A stretch of 64,000 nt of DNA from Burkholderia sp. S171 (GTDB taxonomy: Bacteria; Pseudomonadota; Gammaproteobacteria; Burkholderiales; Burkholderiaceae), in the NCBI RefSeq assembly GCF_009766085.1, contig NZ_LMUF01000007.1:44787-108786 (forward strand), given 5' to 3'. Position numbers and translations under genes: made by a program. Below, in pieces: positions 20,208 through 33,743 of this stretch (within the stretch, counting starts at the first letter, position 1; each line of letters begins with the position of its first letter). The notes under the pieces were generated by a model, which was given only the letters and a program-made list of their open reading frames with translations, was not told the origin of the DNA and made no database searches.

Positions 20208-20933
20208 TTAGAACCGATACCCGACGTTCAGGTACGTCACGATCGGGTTCAGCTTCAGTTTTGCTTCCGAGTTCACGGTGAGCTGGCCAACCGGCGTCTG
20301 CGCCTGGGTCGTCAGCTTGGCTGTGGCGTGGAGCGGCACGAAAGAGATGGAGAAACCGGCGAACCAGTGTTCGTTGAACGCGTATGTAAGGCCTGCATTA
20401 AACACGGGCGCCCACGAACTATCCGTCGATACATCGGTCGGACCATGCAGTACGTTGGCTTCGAAGGCGGTATTCGTGATCTTTGCGTCGGTGAACCACA
20501 CGCGCGTCACGCCAATACCCACGTACGGGCGAATCTTCGATTGTGGTTGCATGAAGTAGTACTTCAGCAACAGCGTAGGGCTCCACTGCTTGGCTGAACC
20601 GAGCGTGCCATATTGCGAATATGACTTTTCGCCTTTCAAGTCGAACGAGGGCGGAATGCCGAGAACGAATTCGCCAGCGATATGGTCGGTGACAAAGTAG
20701 CCGGCGGTGAAGCCCGCGGTGTCGCCGCTAGAGAGGCTCGCGCCAGTGTTGGGTACTTCAATGCCGACTGGCGATCCACCTACGCTCGTTTCCTTGAGCG
20801 GGCCGCTACTGGAGATAGGAGCGAAATGGAACCAGCCTGTAGTGACGAAGAATGTGTTCGCCGACTGTGCATGCGCTGCGCCAGACACGCACGCGAATGC
20901 CGCGACCCCCGTAACAACCCGTTTTATTTTCAT
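20208..20933 (-). CDS. ompW: OmpW family outer membrane protein
   Basis: Eight-stranded outer-membrane beta-barrel of the OmpW family, thought to pass small hydrophobic compounds. The 241-residue product has a Sec signal (about 1-22, AHAQS) and amphipathic strands (FTAGYFVTDHIAGEFVLGIP; SPTLLLKYYFMQPQSKIRPYVGIGV, split here in the usual OmpW order) and ends in an aromatic GYRF as barrel proteins do. The barrel end YLNVGYRF supports the stop being the native one. Confidence 0.92.
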   Translation of the reverse strand: MKIKRVVTGVAAFACVSGAAHAQSANTFFVTTGWFHFAPISSSGPLKETSVGGSPVGIEVPNTGASLSSGDTAGFTAGYFVTDHIAGEFVLGIPPSFDLKGEKSYSQYGTLGSAKQWSPTLLLKYYFMQPQSKIRPYVGIGVTRVWFTDAKITNTAFEANVLHGPTDVSTDSSWAPVFNAGLTYAFNEHWFAGFSISFVPLHATAKLTTQAQTPVGQLTVNSEAKLKLNPIVTYLNVGYRF

Positions 20934-21211
20934 TGAGTGCTCCTCCGTAAAAGCACGCTAATTATGAACAGAACATTTGAAACAAACCATGCTTCGCCTC
21001 AGAGCGTTTTCCCTAAGAAGAATGCTGGCTCCAATTGGGTTAGCGCGGTGCCGGGCTCCTGATTTTTCCCGGTTGAAGCATGGGTTAATGCGCGGGCTGA
21101 CGCATCCCCGAAGGACTTAAACGAAAAATTTCAAGGTGGCCCAGAATGAGGCTTTGACGGACCGCCGGAATATCTGAATCCGACCAACGCTCGACCAACG
21201 GAAAATCCAGC

Positions 21212-21919
21212 ATGGCACGGCTTGCACGACTCTACGTTCCCGAACAACCGCAGCACGTCATCTTGCGCGGTCTCGATCAGCAGCCCGCTTTCGTCGAAGC
21301 TCCGGACTACGAGCTTTTTATCGAATGCCTGCGCACGGCCTCCCGTGACCACCATCTCGCCATCCACGCGTACGCGCTGATGCCCGGCGCGGTGCATCTG
21401 CTCGTCACTCCCCGCGACGAAGCCAGTCTCCCGAAAGCCATGCAGGCGGTCGGCCGGCGCTACGTCGCGCATTTCAATCGCCGTTACGCCCGCCGCGGCA
21501 CCTTGTGGGAAGGCCGCTACCGGGCAACGGTGATCGAAGGTGAAACCTACTTCCTGCTCGCGAGCCGCATAGTCGAGATGGCGCCTGTGCATGCCGAGCT
21601 TGCCGCCTTCCCGCAAGACTACAAATGGTCCAGCTACCGCCATCACATCGGCTTGACGCTCGACAGCCTCATCACCGATCACCCGCTGTACTGGAAGCTC
21701 GGCAATACGCCATTCGAACGCCAGCGCGCCTATACAGAGCTGTGCGAGCAGCCTCTTGACGAGCGCGAAGCCAACCGGCTGCTTCAGGCGACGCTCAAGG
21801 GCTGGGTGCTCGGCAGCGATACCTACAGGGAGTGGGCAGGACGCGCCGCCAACCGGCGCGTCTCGCCGCTGCCTCGCGGCCGTCCACGCAAGATTCGTGA
21901 GACGCCTCAAACTCGTTAG
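21212..21919 (+). CDS. RAYT-like (REP-associated tyrosine transposase family) protein, apparently degenerate
   Basis: A 235-residue protein related to the Y1/HUH REP-associated transposases: MARLARLYVP.QPQHVILRG start, AYALMPGAVHLLVTP in the metal-site region, the RGTLWEGRYRATVIEGETYF segment and YKWSSYRHH. Where active RAYTs have H-x-H this protein has Ala60-Val-His62, and where they have Tyr in a YIxxNPV motif it reads RIVEMAPV, with Ile120 at the expected Tyr. The frame is otherwise intact, with a C-terminal extension to a basic end (RGRPRKIR). It has no inverted-repeat ends of an IS that I can see. Possibly a domesticated nucleic-acid-binding protein; catalytic loss is inferred from motif alignment by eye. 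Confidence 0.8.
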   Translation: MARLARLYVPEQPQHVILRGLDQQPAFVEAPDYELFIECLRTASRDHHLAIHAYALMPGAVHLLVTPRDEASLPKAMQAVGRRYVAHFNRRYARRGTLWEGRYRATVIEGETYFLLASRIVEMAPVHAELAAFPQDYKWSSYRHHIGLTLDSLITDHPLYWKLGNTPFERQRAYTELCEQPLDEREANRLLQATLKGWVLGSDTYREWAGRAANRRVSPLPRGRPRKIRETPQTR

Positions 21920-22296
21920 CGTTGGCAACGGTTGTTAAGGCTGTTAACGGAGTTTTTGCATCGGAACTGAAGAATGAACTGAACGGCGTGACGACAAAAA
22001 TCGGCGCGCCGTTTATTTTTAGCCTCATTTGATATGGAACTAATTAAATGGGGCAAACATGCACCAACTCGATAATAGGTGTCAGATCAACGCGTTTTGA
22101 TTGCCAACTTTTTGATTCATCGCGTATATTTCGTTTTCCGGCAGTTCAGGATGCATCGCGTCCGTTTGCACGACCGGCTTCGCGTTTATCGTCCAGGTTC
22201 AGGGTCTTGGCCTGCCGATGGCGCGAGCAAATACGCATAAGCAGCACAAAACATGTTCAACGGCCGCCCGCGGCCCCCCACAGAACACGGTGACCC
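21920..22296. other. Leader region upstream of gltB
   Basis: A 377-base gap, AT-richer than the flanking genes. It holds a weak hairpin after the RAYT-like gene (AACGGCG 21982-21988 / CGCCGTT 22007-22013 followed by TATTTTT) and a promoter-like pair described separately. The probable gltB mRNA leader is about 160 bases. No gene seen. Confidence 0.5.
22101..22130 (+). promoter_or_regulatory. Candidate sigma-70 promoter for gltBD
   Basis: TTGCCA at 22101-22106 and TATATT at 22125-22130 are separated by 18 bases, in the AT-rich part of the gap before gltB. Position and spacing are good; no experimental support. Confidence 0.5.
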
Positions 22297-27000
<4,704 letters not shown>

Positions 27001-27047
27001 GTTTTCCGCTGATTCTGCTGAGATCTAACGATTAGTGACTAGTACGG

Positions 27048-27072
27048 CCCTTCGGCGTCAGACGCCGAAGGG
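27048..27072 (+). repeat. Perfect palindrome in the gltB-gltD intercistronic space
   Basis: CCCTTCGGCGTC and its exact complement flank a single central A, giving a strong hairpin 48 bases after the gltB stop and 34 before the gltD start. It has no T-run and lies inside an operon, so processing, partial termination or 3'-end protection of gltB mRNA are more likely than full termination. Confidence 0.7.
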
Positions 27073-27106
27073 TGGATTAACCCCCAATACAGAGAAAGAG
27101 AACCAC

Positions 27107-28573
27107 ATGGGCAAGGCAACCGGTTTTCTCGAGTTCGAGCGCCAGCATGAGACGTACGAAGCGCCGCTCGCTCGCGTCAAGCATTACAAGGAATTCGTTC
27201 ACGCGCTGTCGGACGAGAACGCGAAGATCCAGGGCGCGCGTTGCATGGATTGCGGCATTCCGTTCTGCAACAACGGCTGTCCAGTGAACAACGTTATTCC
27301 GGACTTCAACGACCTGGTGTTCCAGCAAAACTGGAAGACGGCCATTGACGTGCTGCATTCCACGAATAACTTCCCGGAGTTCACCGGCCGCATTTGTCCG
27401 GCGCCGTGTGAGACGGCTTGCACGCTCGGTATCAACGACGATCCGGTCGGCATCAAGTCGATCGAACACGCGATCATCGATAAAGCCTGGGCCGAAGGTT
27501 GGGTCGCCCCGTTGCCGTCGAAGCACAAGACCGGCAAGAAGGTGGCTGTGGTCGGATCGGGTCCCGCCGGGTTGGCCGCTGCGCAGCAACTGGCGCGCGC
27601 AGGACATGACGTGACGGTGTTCGAGAAGAACGATCGCGTTGGCGGATTGCTGCGTTATGGCATCCCCGATTTCAAGCTCGAAAAGTGGCTGATCGATCGC
27701 CGTATGCGGCAGATGGAAGCCGAAGGCGTAGCGTTCCGGACTAACGTGTTTATCGGGAAGGATCCGCTGCCGGGGCATATCGCGAATTCATCGCGTGAAA
27801 CCATTTCCCCCGACGAGTTGCGTGAACAGTTCGACGCTGTTGTCATTGCGGGCGGTTCGGAAACGCCGCGTGATTTGCCGGTGCCCGGGCGTGAAATGCA
27901 GGGCATCCATTACGCGATGGAATTCCTGCCGCTGCAGAACAGGGTCAATGCCGGCGATACGGTCGTCGATCAGTTGATTGCCAAGGGCAAGCACGTTGTG
28001 GTGATCGGCGGCGGTGATACGGGTTCGGATTGTGTCGGGACATCGAACAGGCATGGTGCGAAAAGCGTGACGCAGTTCGAGTTGCTCTCGCAGCCGCCTG
28101 AGACGGAAAACAAGCCGCTGGTGTGGCCGTACTGGCCGATCAAGTTGCGGACGTCGTCGTCGCACGAGGAAGGTTGCGAGCGTGATTGGTCGGTGGCTAC
28201 CAAGCGCTTTGAAGGCAAGAATGGCAAGGTTGAAAAGCTGATCGCGGTGCGCGTGGAATGGAAGGACGGGAAGATGCAGGAAGTGGCGGGATCGGAGTTT
28301 GAAATGAAGGCCGATCTGGTGCTGCTCGCGATGGGCTTTACGCAGCCCACGTCGCCGGTGCTCGAGGCGTTTGGTGTCGATAAAGACGCGCGTGGCAATG
28401 TGAAGGCTTCGACCGAAGGGGAGAAGGCTTACTTTACTTCGGTGCCGAAGGTTTTCACCGCCGGCGATATGCGGCGCGGGCAATCGCTGGTTGTGTGGGC
28501 GATTCGGGAAGGACGGCAGTGCGCACGGTCGGTCGATGCGTTTTTGATGGGGTGTAGCGAGTTGCCGCGATAG
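27107..28573 (+). CDS. gltD: Glutamate synthase (NADPH) small subunit
   Basis: Flavoprotein that takes electrons from NADPH and passes them to GltB through Fe-S clusters. The 488-residue product has two N-terminal cysteine groups ([22 protein letters not shown]), an FAD-binding [18 protein letters not shown] and an NADPH-binding [18 protein letters not shown], and ends with [22 protein letters not shown]. The upstream frame opens at 27035, but ATG 27107 with AGAGAAAGAG ahead of it begins the conserved GKATGFLE start. Confidence 0.97.
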   Translation: MGKATGFLEFERQHETYEAPLARVKHYKEFVHALSDENAKIQGARCMDCGIPFCNNGCPVNNVIPDFNDLVFQQNWKTAIDVLHSTNNFPEFTGRICPAPCETACTLGINDDPVGIKSIEHAIIDKAWAEGWVAPLPSKHKTGKKVAVVGSGPAGLAAAQQLARAGHDVTVFEKNDRVGGLLRYGIPDFKLEKWLIDRRMRQMEAEGVAFRTNVFIGKDPLPGHIANSSRETISPDELREQFDAVVIAGGSETPRDLPVPGREMQGIHYAMEFLPLQNRVNAGDTVVDQLIAKGKHVVVIGGGDTGSDCVGTSNRHGAKSVTQFELLSQPPETENKPLVWPYWPIKLRTSSSHEEGCERDWSVATKRFEGKNGKVEKLIAVRVEWKDGKMQEVAGSEFEMKADLVLLAMGFTQPTSPVLEAFGVDKDARGNVKASTEGEKAYFTSVPKVFTAGDMRRGQSLVVWAIREGRQCARSVDAFLMGCSELPR

Positions 28574-28598
28574 GATTTTTCTCGCGGTGCTTTACAGG

Positions 28599-28629
28599 AA
28601 ACCGGGCTCGATGTGGAGTCCGGTTTTTT
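28599..28629 (+). terminator. Intrinsic terminator after gltD
   Basis: Stem AAACCGGGCTC (28599-28609) / GAGTCCGGTTT (28616-28626) with one G-U pair, a 6-base loop and a T-run to 28629, 26 bases past the gltD stop. Confidence 0.88.
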
Positions 28630-28992
28630 ATTGGTTCGCGCGTTGCTATGGATAAGCGCAAGCGGCGAGCGATTTCTCGACTACGACTGATTTTCGTGCG
28701 GAAAAAATATAGCATGATCAAAAGCCGACCGACTTCAGTCAAATCAATTTCACTATAACTATTTTTCAGCGCTGATTCATAGAGGAAGAAAGCACCTGTC
28801 TCTAATCGGCGTTTGGACGTTATTTTCAGGCGATGGTGGTGCACGAATCAACACGTATGCAATGGTGAAAATAGTTTGCGATACGTAATAAAATGTCAAA
28901 ATTTAGAACTCCTCTGATTTATGGCTTGAAGCTTTACGAAACATCCGCACATGTGTCTGGCAGTAATCATTTACTCATAACCAGGAGATCAC
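28630..28992. other. AT-richer gap between gltD and a small unknown gene
   Basis: Visibly richer in A and T than the rest of the window (for example 28695-28770). It contains a TATAAC at 28754-28759 without a good -35 and a run of A-rich sequence before the small gene at 28993. I recognise no gene. The composition suggests either a regulatory region or acquired DNA. Confidence 0.45.
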
Positions 28993-29217
28993 ATGAGCAA
29001 AACCAACGCGTATGTTGAGCATCGGCCACTGGCAAGCGAGAAAGGCGCCGCGCCGACTCATCACGTCGTCATCGTTGATAATAAGGAAGTCAAGAGCGTG
29101 ATCACGCAAAAGGAAGCTGCAGATTGGGCGGTTTCAATGAATTACGCGGTGCACGTGGCAAGGGAGCGGCACTTGCTAGATAGAGCTACGCCTGCGCATT
29201 GGCGTGCTTACCCGTAA
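28993..29217 (+). CDS. Small hypothetical protein, 74 residues
   Basis: I do not recognise this protein. It has a good ribosome binding site (AGGAG, 28982-28986), an ATG start and is followed by a clean intrinsic terminator, which together argue that it is a real single-gene unit. The sequence is soluble-looking, with a short beta-like stretch (HHVVIVDNKEVKSVIT) followed by an amphipathic helix (QKEAADWAVSMNYAVHVARE) and a basic/aromatic end (HWRAYP). No signal peptide or membrane segment. It sits alone in an AT-richer stretch. Confidence 0.65.
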   Translation: MSKTNAYVEHRPLASEKGAAPTHHVVIVDNKEVKSVITQKEAADWAVSMNYAVHVARERHLLDRATPAHWRAYP

Positions 29218-29277
29218 CTGGGCCGGCGCCTCAAGATCCGCTGCCTAACGAAAACCGTGGGCGCGCATTGCAGTGAT

Positions 29278-29304
29278 CGGCGTGAGCATGGCTCGCGCCG
29301 TTTT
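29278..29304 (+). terminator. Intrinsic terminator after the 74-residue gene
   Basis: Ten-base stem CGGCGTGAGC (29278-29287) / GCTCGCGCCG (29291-29300) with one G-U pair, a 3-base loop and TTTT, 60 bases past the stop. Confidence 0.8.
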
Positions 29305-29732
29305 CAATGCGATAGTCTAGATTGTCAAGCAGACGACACGATCATCGCGCTTTGCGACATGTCGTGAATTTTAAGAGTAGAGCAGTAATCTCATTTGGTA
29401 TATGAATTACCGGGAATCGTTTATTTACGACCGCCTCCGTCCCACTGAGTTCTAAAGACCTAATTTGGCACACCAATGAGTGCGTGAATGCCGTCCGCCT
29501 GTCGCAGGCCGATCAGGTATGTTTCGCGCTCGCGCTCCTATCACCATCGGACCACGGCTCCGCGCTTAAGCGCGCGTTCGTAGGGCGTCAAAAACTCTTG
29601 CGCACTGAATAACCGAAATTTGTTTTCTTTCCTCACTGTTTTCCTTTTCACCCCCCGCTATTACGACTTCTCCGATATCACCCAGGCGCCTATCAGCGCA
29701 TGCTCATGCCCTCACAATTTCAGGGGCATGGA
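29305..29732. other. Gap before the carbonic anhydrase gene
   Basis: About 430 bases, AT-richer up to about 29460. Apart from the broken small gene on the minus strand (listed separately) I see only the probable promoter region of the carbonic anhydrase gene, with no confident -35/-10 pair. Confidence 0.45.
29460..29636 (-). pseudogene. Small gene broken by two adjacent stop codons
   Basis: On the minus strand a GTG at 29636 has AAGGA a few bases upstream and opens a frame of 31 codons (... FRLFSAQEFLTPYERALKRG ...) ending in consecutive TGA TAG at 29543-29538. The same frame then continues for 26 codons (ERERETYLIGLRQADG ... IGVPN) to a TAG at 29460. Both halves read like natural protein rather than shadow coding, so a decayed gene of about 58 residues is the simplest explanation; a genuine 31-residue peptide is the alternative. 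I do not recognise the family. Confidence 0.45.
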
Positions 29733-30503
29733 ATGAACAGGATCACACGGTTGTCCAGCGGCGCGGTCTTATTAACCGCCTTCGTTGCACTCGCTGCATC
29801 GGCTGAAACCACCGGCCACGGCTGGGCCTACGAAGGCGAACACGGTCCCGCCCATTGGGGCGCCATGGGCGAAGCCTTCCACGCATGCGAAAGCGGTCGC
29901 GCCGAGTCCCCGATAGACATCGAGAAGGCAAAGAAAGCGCCTGCCGATATGCCTCGTCTGAAGGTCAACTACCAGCCCCTTCCTATCGATATCATCAACA
30001 CGGGACACGCAGTTCAATTCAACGCGACGCCCGGTACCGACAGCATCACCCTCGGTAATCAAGCTTATCAACTCGTTCAGTTCCACTTCCATTCGCCGGG
30101 CGAAGAGCGTTTCGCCGGCAAGGACAGCGTGATGGACGCGCACCTCGTGCACCGTTCTGAAGACGGCAAGCTGCTCGTGCTAGCTGTTCAATTCCAGCTC
30201 GGCAATCAACCCAACCCGGTCATCCAGGCGATGTTGGACCGCATCCCGGAGGAAAAAGGGGCGGAGTTCAAGGTGAACGCAGTCATGGTCAACCCGATCG
30301 ACCTGCTGCCCAAGCAAATGAGCTATTACACGTACAACGGTTCACTGACGACGCCGCCTTGTTCGGAAGGCGTGACGTGGATCGAGTTCAAGGAACGGGT
30401 GAGCATTACCCAGCAGCAACTCGATGCCATGCGCCGGTTCTATCACGGCAATCAACGCCCGGTGCAAGCGTTGAACGGACGTGAGATCTGGGAAGTGGAG
30501 TGA
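29733..30503 (+). CDS. cah: Periplasmic alpha-class carbonic anhydrase
   Basis: Zinc enzyme interconverting CO2 and bicarbonate in the periplasm. The 256-residue precursor has a Sec signal (about 1-24, ASA) and the alpha-CA zinc ligands His118 and His120 (QFHFHSPGE) and His137 (DAHLVHRS). The YNGSLTTPPCSEGVTW motif includes the Thr that orients zinc-bound hydroxide; the two Cys (about 52 and the PPCSE one) can form the usual disulfide. The frame is open from 29700, but ATG 29733 gives a normal signal peptide. It converges on the MFS gene. Confidence 0.95.
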   Translation: MNRITRLSSGAVLLTAFVALAASAETTGHGWAYEGEHGPAHWGAMGEAFHACESGRAESPIDIEKAKKAPADMPRLKVNYQPLPIDIINTGHAVQFNATPGTDSITLGNQAYQLVQFHFHSPGEERFAGKDSVMDAHLVHRSEDGKLLVLAVQFQLGNQPNPVIQAMLDRIPEEKGAEFKVNAVMVNPIDLLPKQMSYYTYNGSLTTPPCSEGVTWIEFKERVSITQQQLDAMRRFYHGNQRPVQALNGREIWEVE

Positions 30504-30554
30504 TCAGACTGCGCTAGTACGCTGCTTTACGAAAGGCGGCGCACTGTAAGACAA

Positions 30555-30591
30555 GAGGCCGTTTTAATGCAAGTTAAAACGGCCTCGTTTT
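30555..30591. terminator. Bidirectional terminator between carbonic anhydrase and MFS genes
   Basis: Thirteen-base perfect stem GAGGCCGTTTTAA (30555-30567) / TTAAAACGGCCTC (30574-30586), 6-base loop, followed by GTTTT. Confidence 0.88.
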
Positions 30592-30605
30592 CATCGTCAA
30601 GAAAG

Positions 30606-31859
30606 CTACCCCGTCACCGCACCCAACACCTTCCCTCGCGTTTCCGGCAGCAGCAACGCCGCGACGATCACCAGCAAATACCCGGTCCCAGCGACCATAC
30701 CTATCGCTTTAACCAGCGACATTCCCTGCGAAAGCACGCCGACAAGAATCGGGAAAAACGAGCCCAATCCGCGCCCGAGGTTGTAGCAAAACCCCTGTCC
30801 CGAGCCGCGTATCGCATTCGGATAAAGCTCCGATAGATACGCGCCCACGCCCGCAAAAATCCCCTGCACGACAATGCCTAGGGGAAAGCCGAGCAGCAGC
30901 ATGGCGTGGTCGGTGATGGGGATCATCGTGTAGATCATGCCGAGCAGAAACGAGCCGATCGCAAACAGTACGAACGACGCGCGCCGCCCGATCTTGTCGC
31001 AGAGAATGGCCCCGAAGACATAGCCCAAAAACGAGCCGACGATCAGCACTACGAGATAACCGCTCGTATTGAACACGGACAAATGGCGCTCGGTCTTGAG
31101 ATAGGTCGGCAGCCATGTGGTGATGGCGTAATAACCACCGAGCATGCCGGTGCACAACGCGCTGCCAAGCACGGTTGTCTTGAGGTGCGCGCCTTTGAAG
31201 ATATCGGAGAAAGTAGCGGTTTCAGTGCCGGCATCGCGCGCACGGCGCGTGGCGAGATAGATGTCCGGGTCGCTGACGTTGCGGCGAATGTAGAGGATCC
31301 ACAGCGCCGGCAAGATGCCGATCCAAAAGCACGCGCGCCAAGCGGTATCTTCAGGCAGCAACGCGAAGAACGCCCAATACAGGATCGCCGCCGCCCCCCA
31401 GCCGAATGACCAGCTGCTCTGCACGGTACCCACGGCTTTCGCCCGATGCTGCGGCGAACGAATGGTCTCGGCCATCATCACGGTGACCACGGACCATTCG
31501 CCGCCGAAGCCCACGCCTTGCAGCGTACGCGTGGCCAGCAACTGCCCGAACGAATGCGTGAAGCCGGAAAGAAACGTGAAGAACGCGAACGTGCCGATGG
31601 TCCACTGCAACACGCGGACGCGGCCGTATCGGTCGGAGAGAATGCCGGCGAGCCAGCCGCCAATAGCCGATGAAATCAGCGAGCTCGTCGCGATCATCCC
31701 GGCTTCACTCTTCGTCATGCCCCACGTGGCGATCAGCGTGGGAATGAGGAACGAGTAGATCATGAAGTCGAAGGCATCGACGGCGTAACCGCCGAAACCT
31801 GCGTAAAGCGTGCGGCGCTCGCGCGTCGTCAACTCGGTGAACCACTCGAACGCCCGCAT
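30606..31859 (-). CDS. MFS transporter (metabolite:H+ symporter type)
   Basis: A 417-residue, twelve-helix major facilitator. The loop 2-3 motif reads GILSDRYGRVRVLQW and the start (GFGGYAVDAFDFMIYSFLIPTL) and R/DRxGR repeat (ILCDKIGRRASFV) match the aromatic-acid/sialate/sugar-acid branch of proton symporters. The DAFD and ESEL/SELYPNAIRGSGQG motifs are typical of that branch. Substrate cannot be told from sequence. It lies downstream of the SbmA-like gene on the same strand but is separated by a terminator, so it probably has its own promoter. Confidence 0.9.
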   Translation of the reverse strand: MRAFEWFTELTTRERRTLYAGFGGYAVDAFDFMIYSFLIPTLIATWGMTKSEAGMIATSSLISSAIGGWLAGILSDRYGRVRVLQWTIGTFAFFTFLSGFTHSFGQLLATRTLQGVGFGGEWSVVTVMMAETIRSPQHRAKAVGTVQSSWSFGWGAAAILYWAFFALLPEDTAWRACFWIGILPALWILYIRRNVSDPDIYLATRRARDAGTETATFSDIFKGAHLKTTVLGSALCTGMLGGYYAITTWLPTYLKTERHLSVFNTSGYLVVLIVGSFLGYVFGAILCDKIGRRASFVLFAIGSFLLGMIYTMIPITDHAMLLLGFPLGIVVQGIFAGVGAYLSELYPNAIRGSGQGFCYNLGRGLGSFFPILVGVLSQGMSLVKAIGMVAGTGYLLVIVAALLLPETRGKVLGAVTG

Positions 31860-31924
31860 TCCGTCTCCCGTTCAAAGCCTGTCATGCAGGCGCAGGAACA
31901 TTCTACGGTGCGTCGTTCAGCGGG

Positions 31925-31950
31925 AAAAGCAGGTCAAAAAGAACCTGCTT
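31925..31950 (-). terminator. Intrinsic terminator after the SbmA-like gene
   Basis: On the minus strand the stem AAGCAGGT / ACCTGCTT (31950-31943 and 31934-31927) with an 8-base loop is followed by TTTT, about 40 bases past the stop of the ABC gene. Confidence 0.65.
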
Positions 31951-31991
31951 GGTGGAGATTCGAACAGGCGCTTCGGTGTCGTCAAATCCTC

Positions 31992-33743
31992 TCAAACCAC
32001 CAGGCTTTCAGCCCCGGCGCGCTCGATCTCGATCCGGTTCTCATGGAACCCCGACACCGACTCGCGATGCGCGACGCTGACGATCGCGGCATGCGGCAAC
32101 GCATCGATGATCGCCGTATAGATCAACAACTCGTTCTCGGCATCGAGCGCGCTGGTGGCTTCATCGAGGAACATGAAGTCCGGCTTGTGCAGCAACACGC
32201 GGGCAGCCGCCAGCCGCTGATGCTCACCCGGCGACATCATCTTCGCCCAGTGCCCCGACTCCTCCAGACGCGTGCCGTACGCGTTCAGGTTGCAGGCGCG
32301 CAAGGCTTCGCGGCAGGCTTCATCGGAGAAGACTTCCGCTGTCGACGGATAACTCAGCGCCGCCTTCAACGTGCCGATCGGCAAGTAGCTTTGCTGCGGA
32401 ATGAACATCAGCTTGGCGTCGACGGGGGCATCGATCGTGCCGTCACCGAACGGCCACAGGCCGGCCAGCGCGCGCATCAACGTACTCTTTCCCGACCCGG
32501 ACGCACCTTGCACGAGCCAGCGCGAGCCCGGCTTCACGACCACATCCGCGACGCTCGCGAGCGGCGTACCGTTCGGCAGCGCGAGCTTCAGCCCAGTCGT
32601 GGTCAACGCTTTGGTGCTCGTGTAATGCAGGTTGATGCCGCCGTGGACGGTCGCCGGTGAAATCGCTTCCTTGATGTGCGTGGAGCGCATCACGCGCTTG
32701 AATTCGCGCAACCGGTTCACGGTGGCACGCCATTCGACCAAGGTAGAGTAACTATTGATGAACCACGAAAACGAGTCGCTGACGGTGCCGAACGCCGAGC
32801 TGATCTGCATCAGCACGCCGAACGTGAATGCGCCTGCGAAGTAGCGGGGAGCCGCGACCATGATCGGGAAAATAATCGCGATCTGGCCGTAGAAGGACAG
32901 CACGAAGGTCATCCGCCGCGTGTACTTCATGATCTGCCAGTAGTTCTGGCGGATCGTTTCGAAGATGCCCCGGGCGTTGGTGTTTTCCGTCGCGACGCCG
33001 TCATAGAACGCGATTTGCTCGGCGTTCTCACGAATGCGGATCAGGCCGAAACGGAAGTTGGCTTCCACTTTCTGCGCCTGATAATTAATCGATACCAACG
33101 GATGGCCGAAACGCTGAATCAAGAGCGAGCCGAGCACCGCGTACAGCGCGGCTGCCCAGACCATGTACCCCGGAATGGTGAGCGGCGTGCCGAACAACGA
33201 AAAGCTCAGCGCGCCCGCCAGCGTCCACAAGATCGTGATGAAGGTCACGAGCGTGACGAGCGTGGATAACAAGTCCAGCGACAACGACAGCGTGGTCGCG
33301 GCGAAAGACTGCAGGTCGTCGCTGATCCGCTGGTCGGGGTTATCGGCAAGACGATCGCGTTCTATACGGTAGAAGGCTTTATCGCCGAGCCATTCCTGGA
33401 GGTATCGGTGCGTGAGCCATTGGCGCCACCGGAAGCCGAGCATTTGCCGCAGATACCGGCCATACACGGCGAGCAGGATGTACGCGAATGCGAGGCCTGC
33501 GAAGATCAGCAGCAAGCGCGGAAATTCAGCGACCCGCTTGGCTTGCAGCGTGTTGTAGAAGTCCGCGCTCCATGTGTTCAGGCGGACGTTGATGTACACG
33601 ACCGTCATGTTGATCGCGATGATCGCGATCAACAAAAGCCATGCAATGCCGCGTTCTTCCGATACCCAGTAAGGCTTGATAAGACTCCACGCTGACACTT
33701 TGTCGGCGTTTTGTTCTGTGTTGCCGGGAGGTGTGGTGGTCAT
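31992..33743 (-). CDS. ABC transporter, fused permease/ATPase of the SbmA/BacA-related family
   Basis: A 583-residue half-transporter with an N-terminal membrane domain (about 1-330, six helices, including the GFRWRQWLTHRYLQEWLGDKAFYR and QISSAFGTVSDSFSWFINSY regions characteristic of the ABC_membrane_2/SbmA-like fold) and a C-terminal ATPase. The nucleotide-binding part has Walker A GASGSGKST, the variant signature MSPGEHQRLAAARVLL, Walker B FMFLDEATSALD and a switch His. Relatives (YddA, BacA-like) are implicated in vitamin B12, bleomycin or antimicrobial peptide transport; the substrate here is unknown. It has the classical fused form, unlike SbmA itself, which lacks the ATPase. Confidence 0.9.
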   Translation of the reverse strand: MTTTPPGNTEQNADKVSAWSLIKPYWVSEERGIAWLLLIAIIAINMTVVYINVRLNTWSADFYNTLQAKRVAEFPRLLLIFAGLAFAYILLAVYGRYLRQMLGFRWRQWLTHRYLQEWLGDKAFYRIERDRLADNPDQRISDDLQSFAATTLSLSLDLLSTLVTLVTFITILWTLAGALSFSLFGTPLTIPGYMVWAAALYAVLGSLLIQRFGHPLVSINYQAQKVEANFRFGLIRIRENAEQIAFYDGVATENTNARGIFETIRQNYWQIMKYTRRMTFVLSFYGQIAIIFPIMVAAPRYFAGAFTFGVLMQISSAFGTVSDSFSWFINSYSTLVEWRATVNRLREFKRVMRSTHIKEAISPATVHGGINLHYTSTKALTTTGLKLALPNGTPLASVADVVVKPGSRWLVQGASGSGKSTLMRALAGLWPFGDGTIDAPVDAKLMFIPQQSYLPIGTLKAALSYPSTAEVFSDEACREALRACNLNAYGTRLEESGHWAKMMSPGEHQRLAAARVLLHKPDFMFLDEATSALDAENELLIYTAIIDALPHAAIVSVAHRESVSGFHENRIEIERAGAESLVV

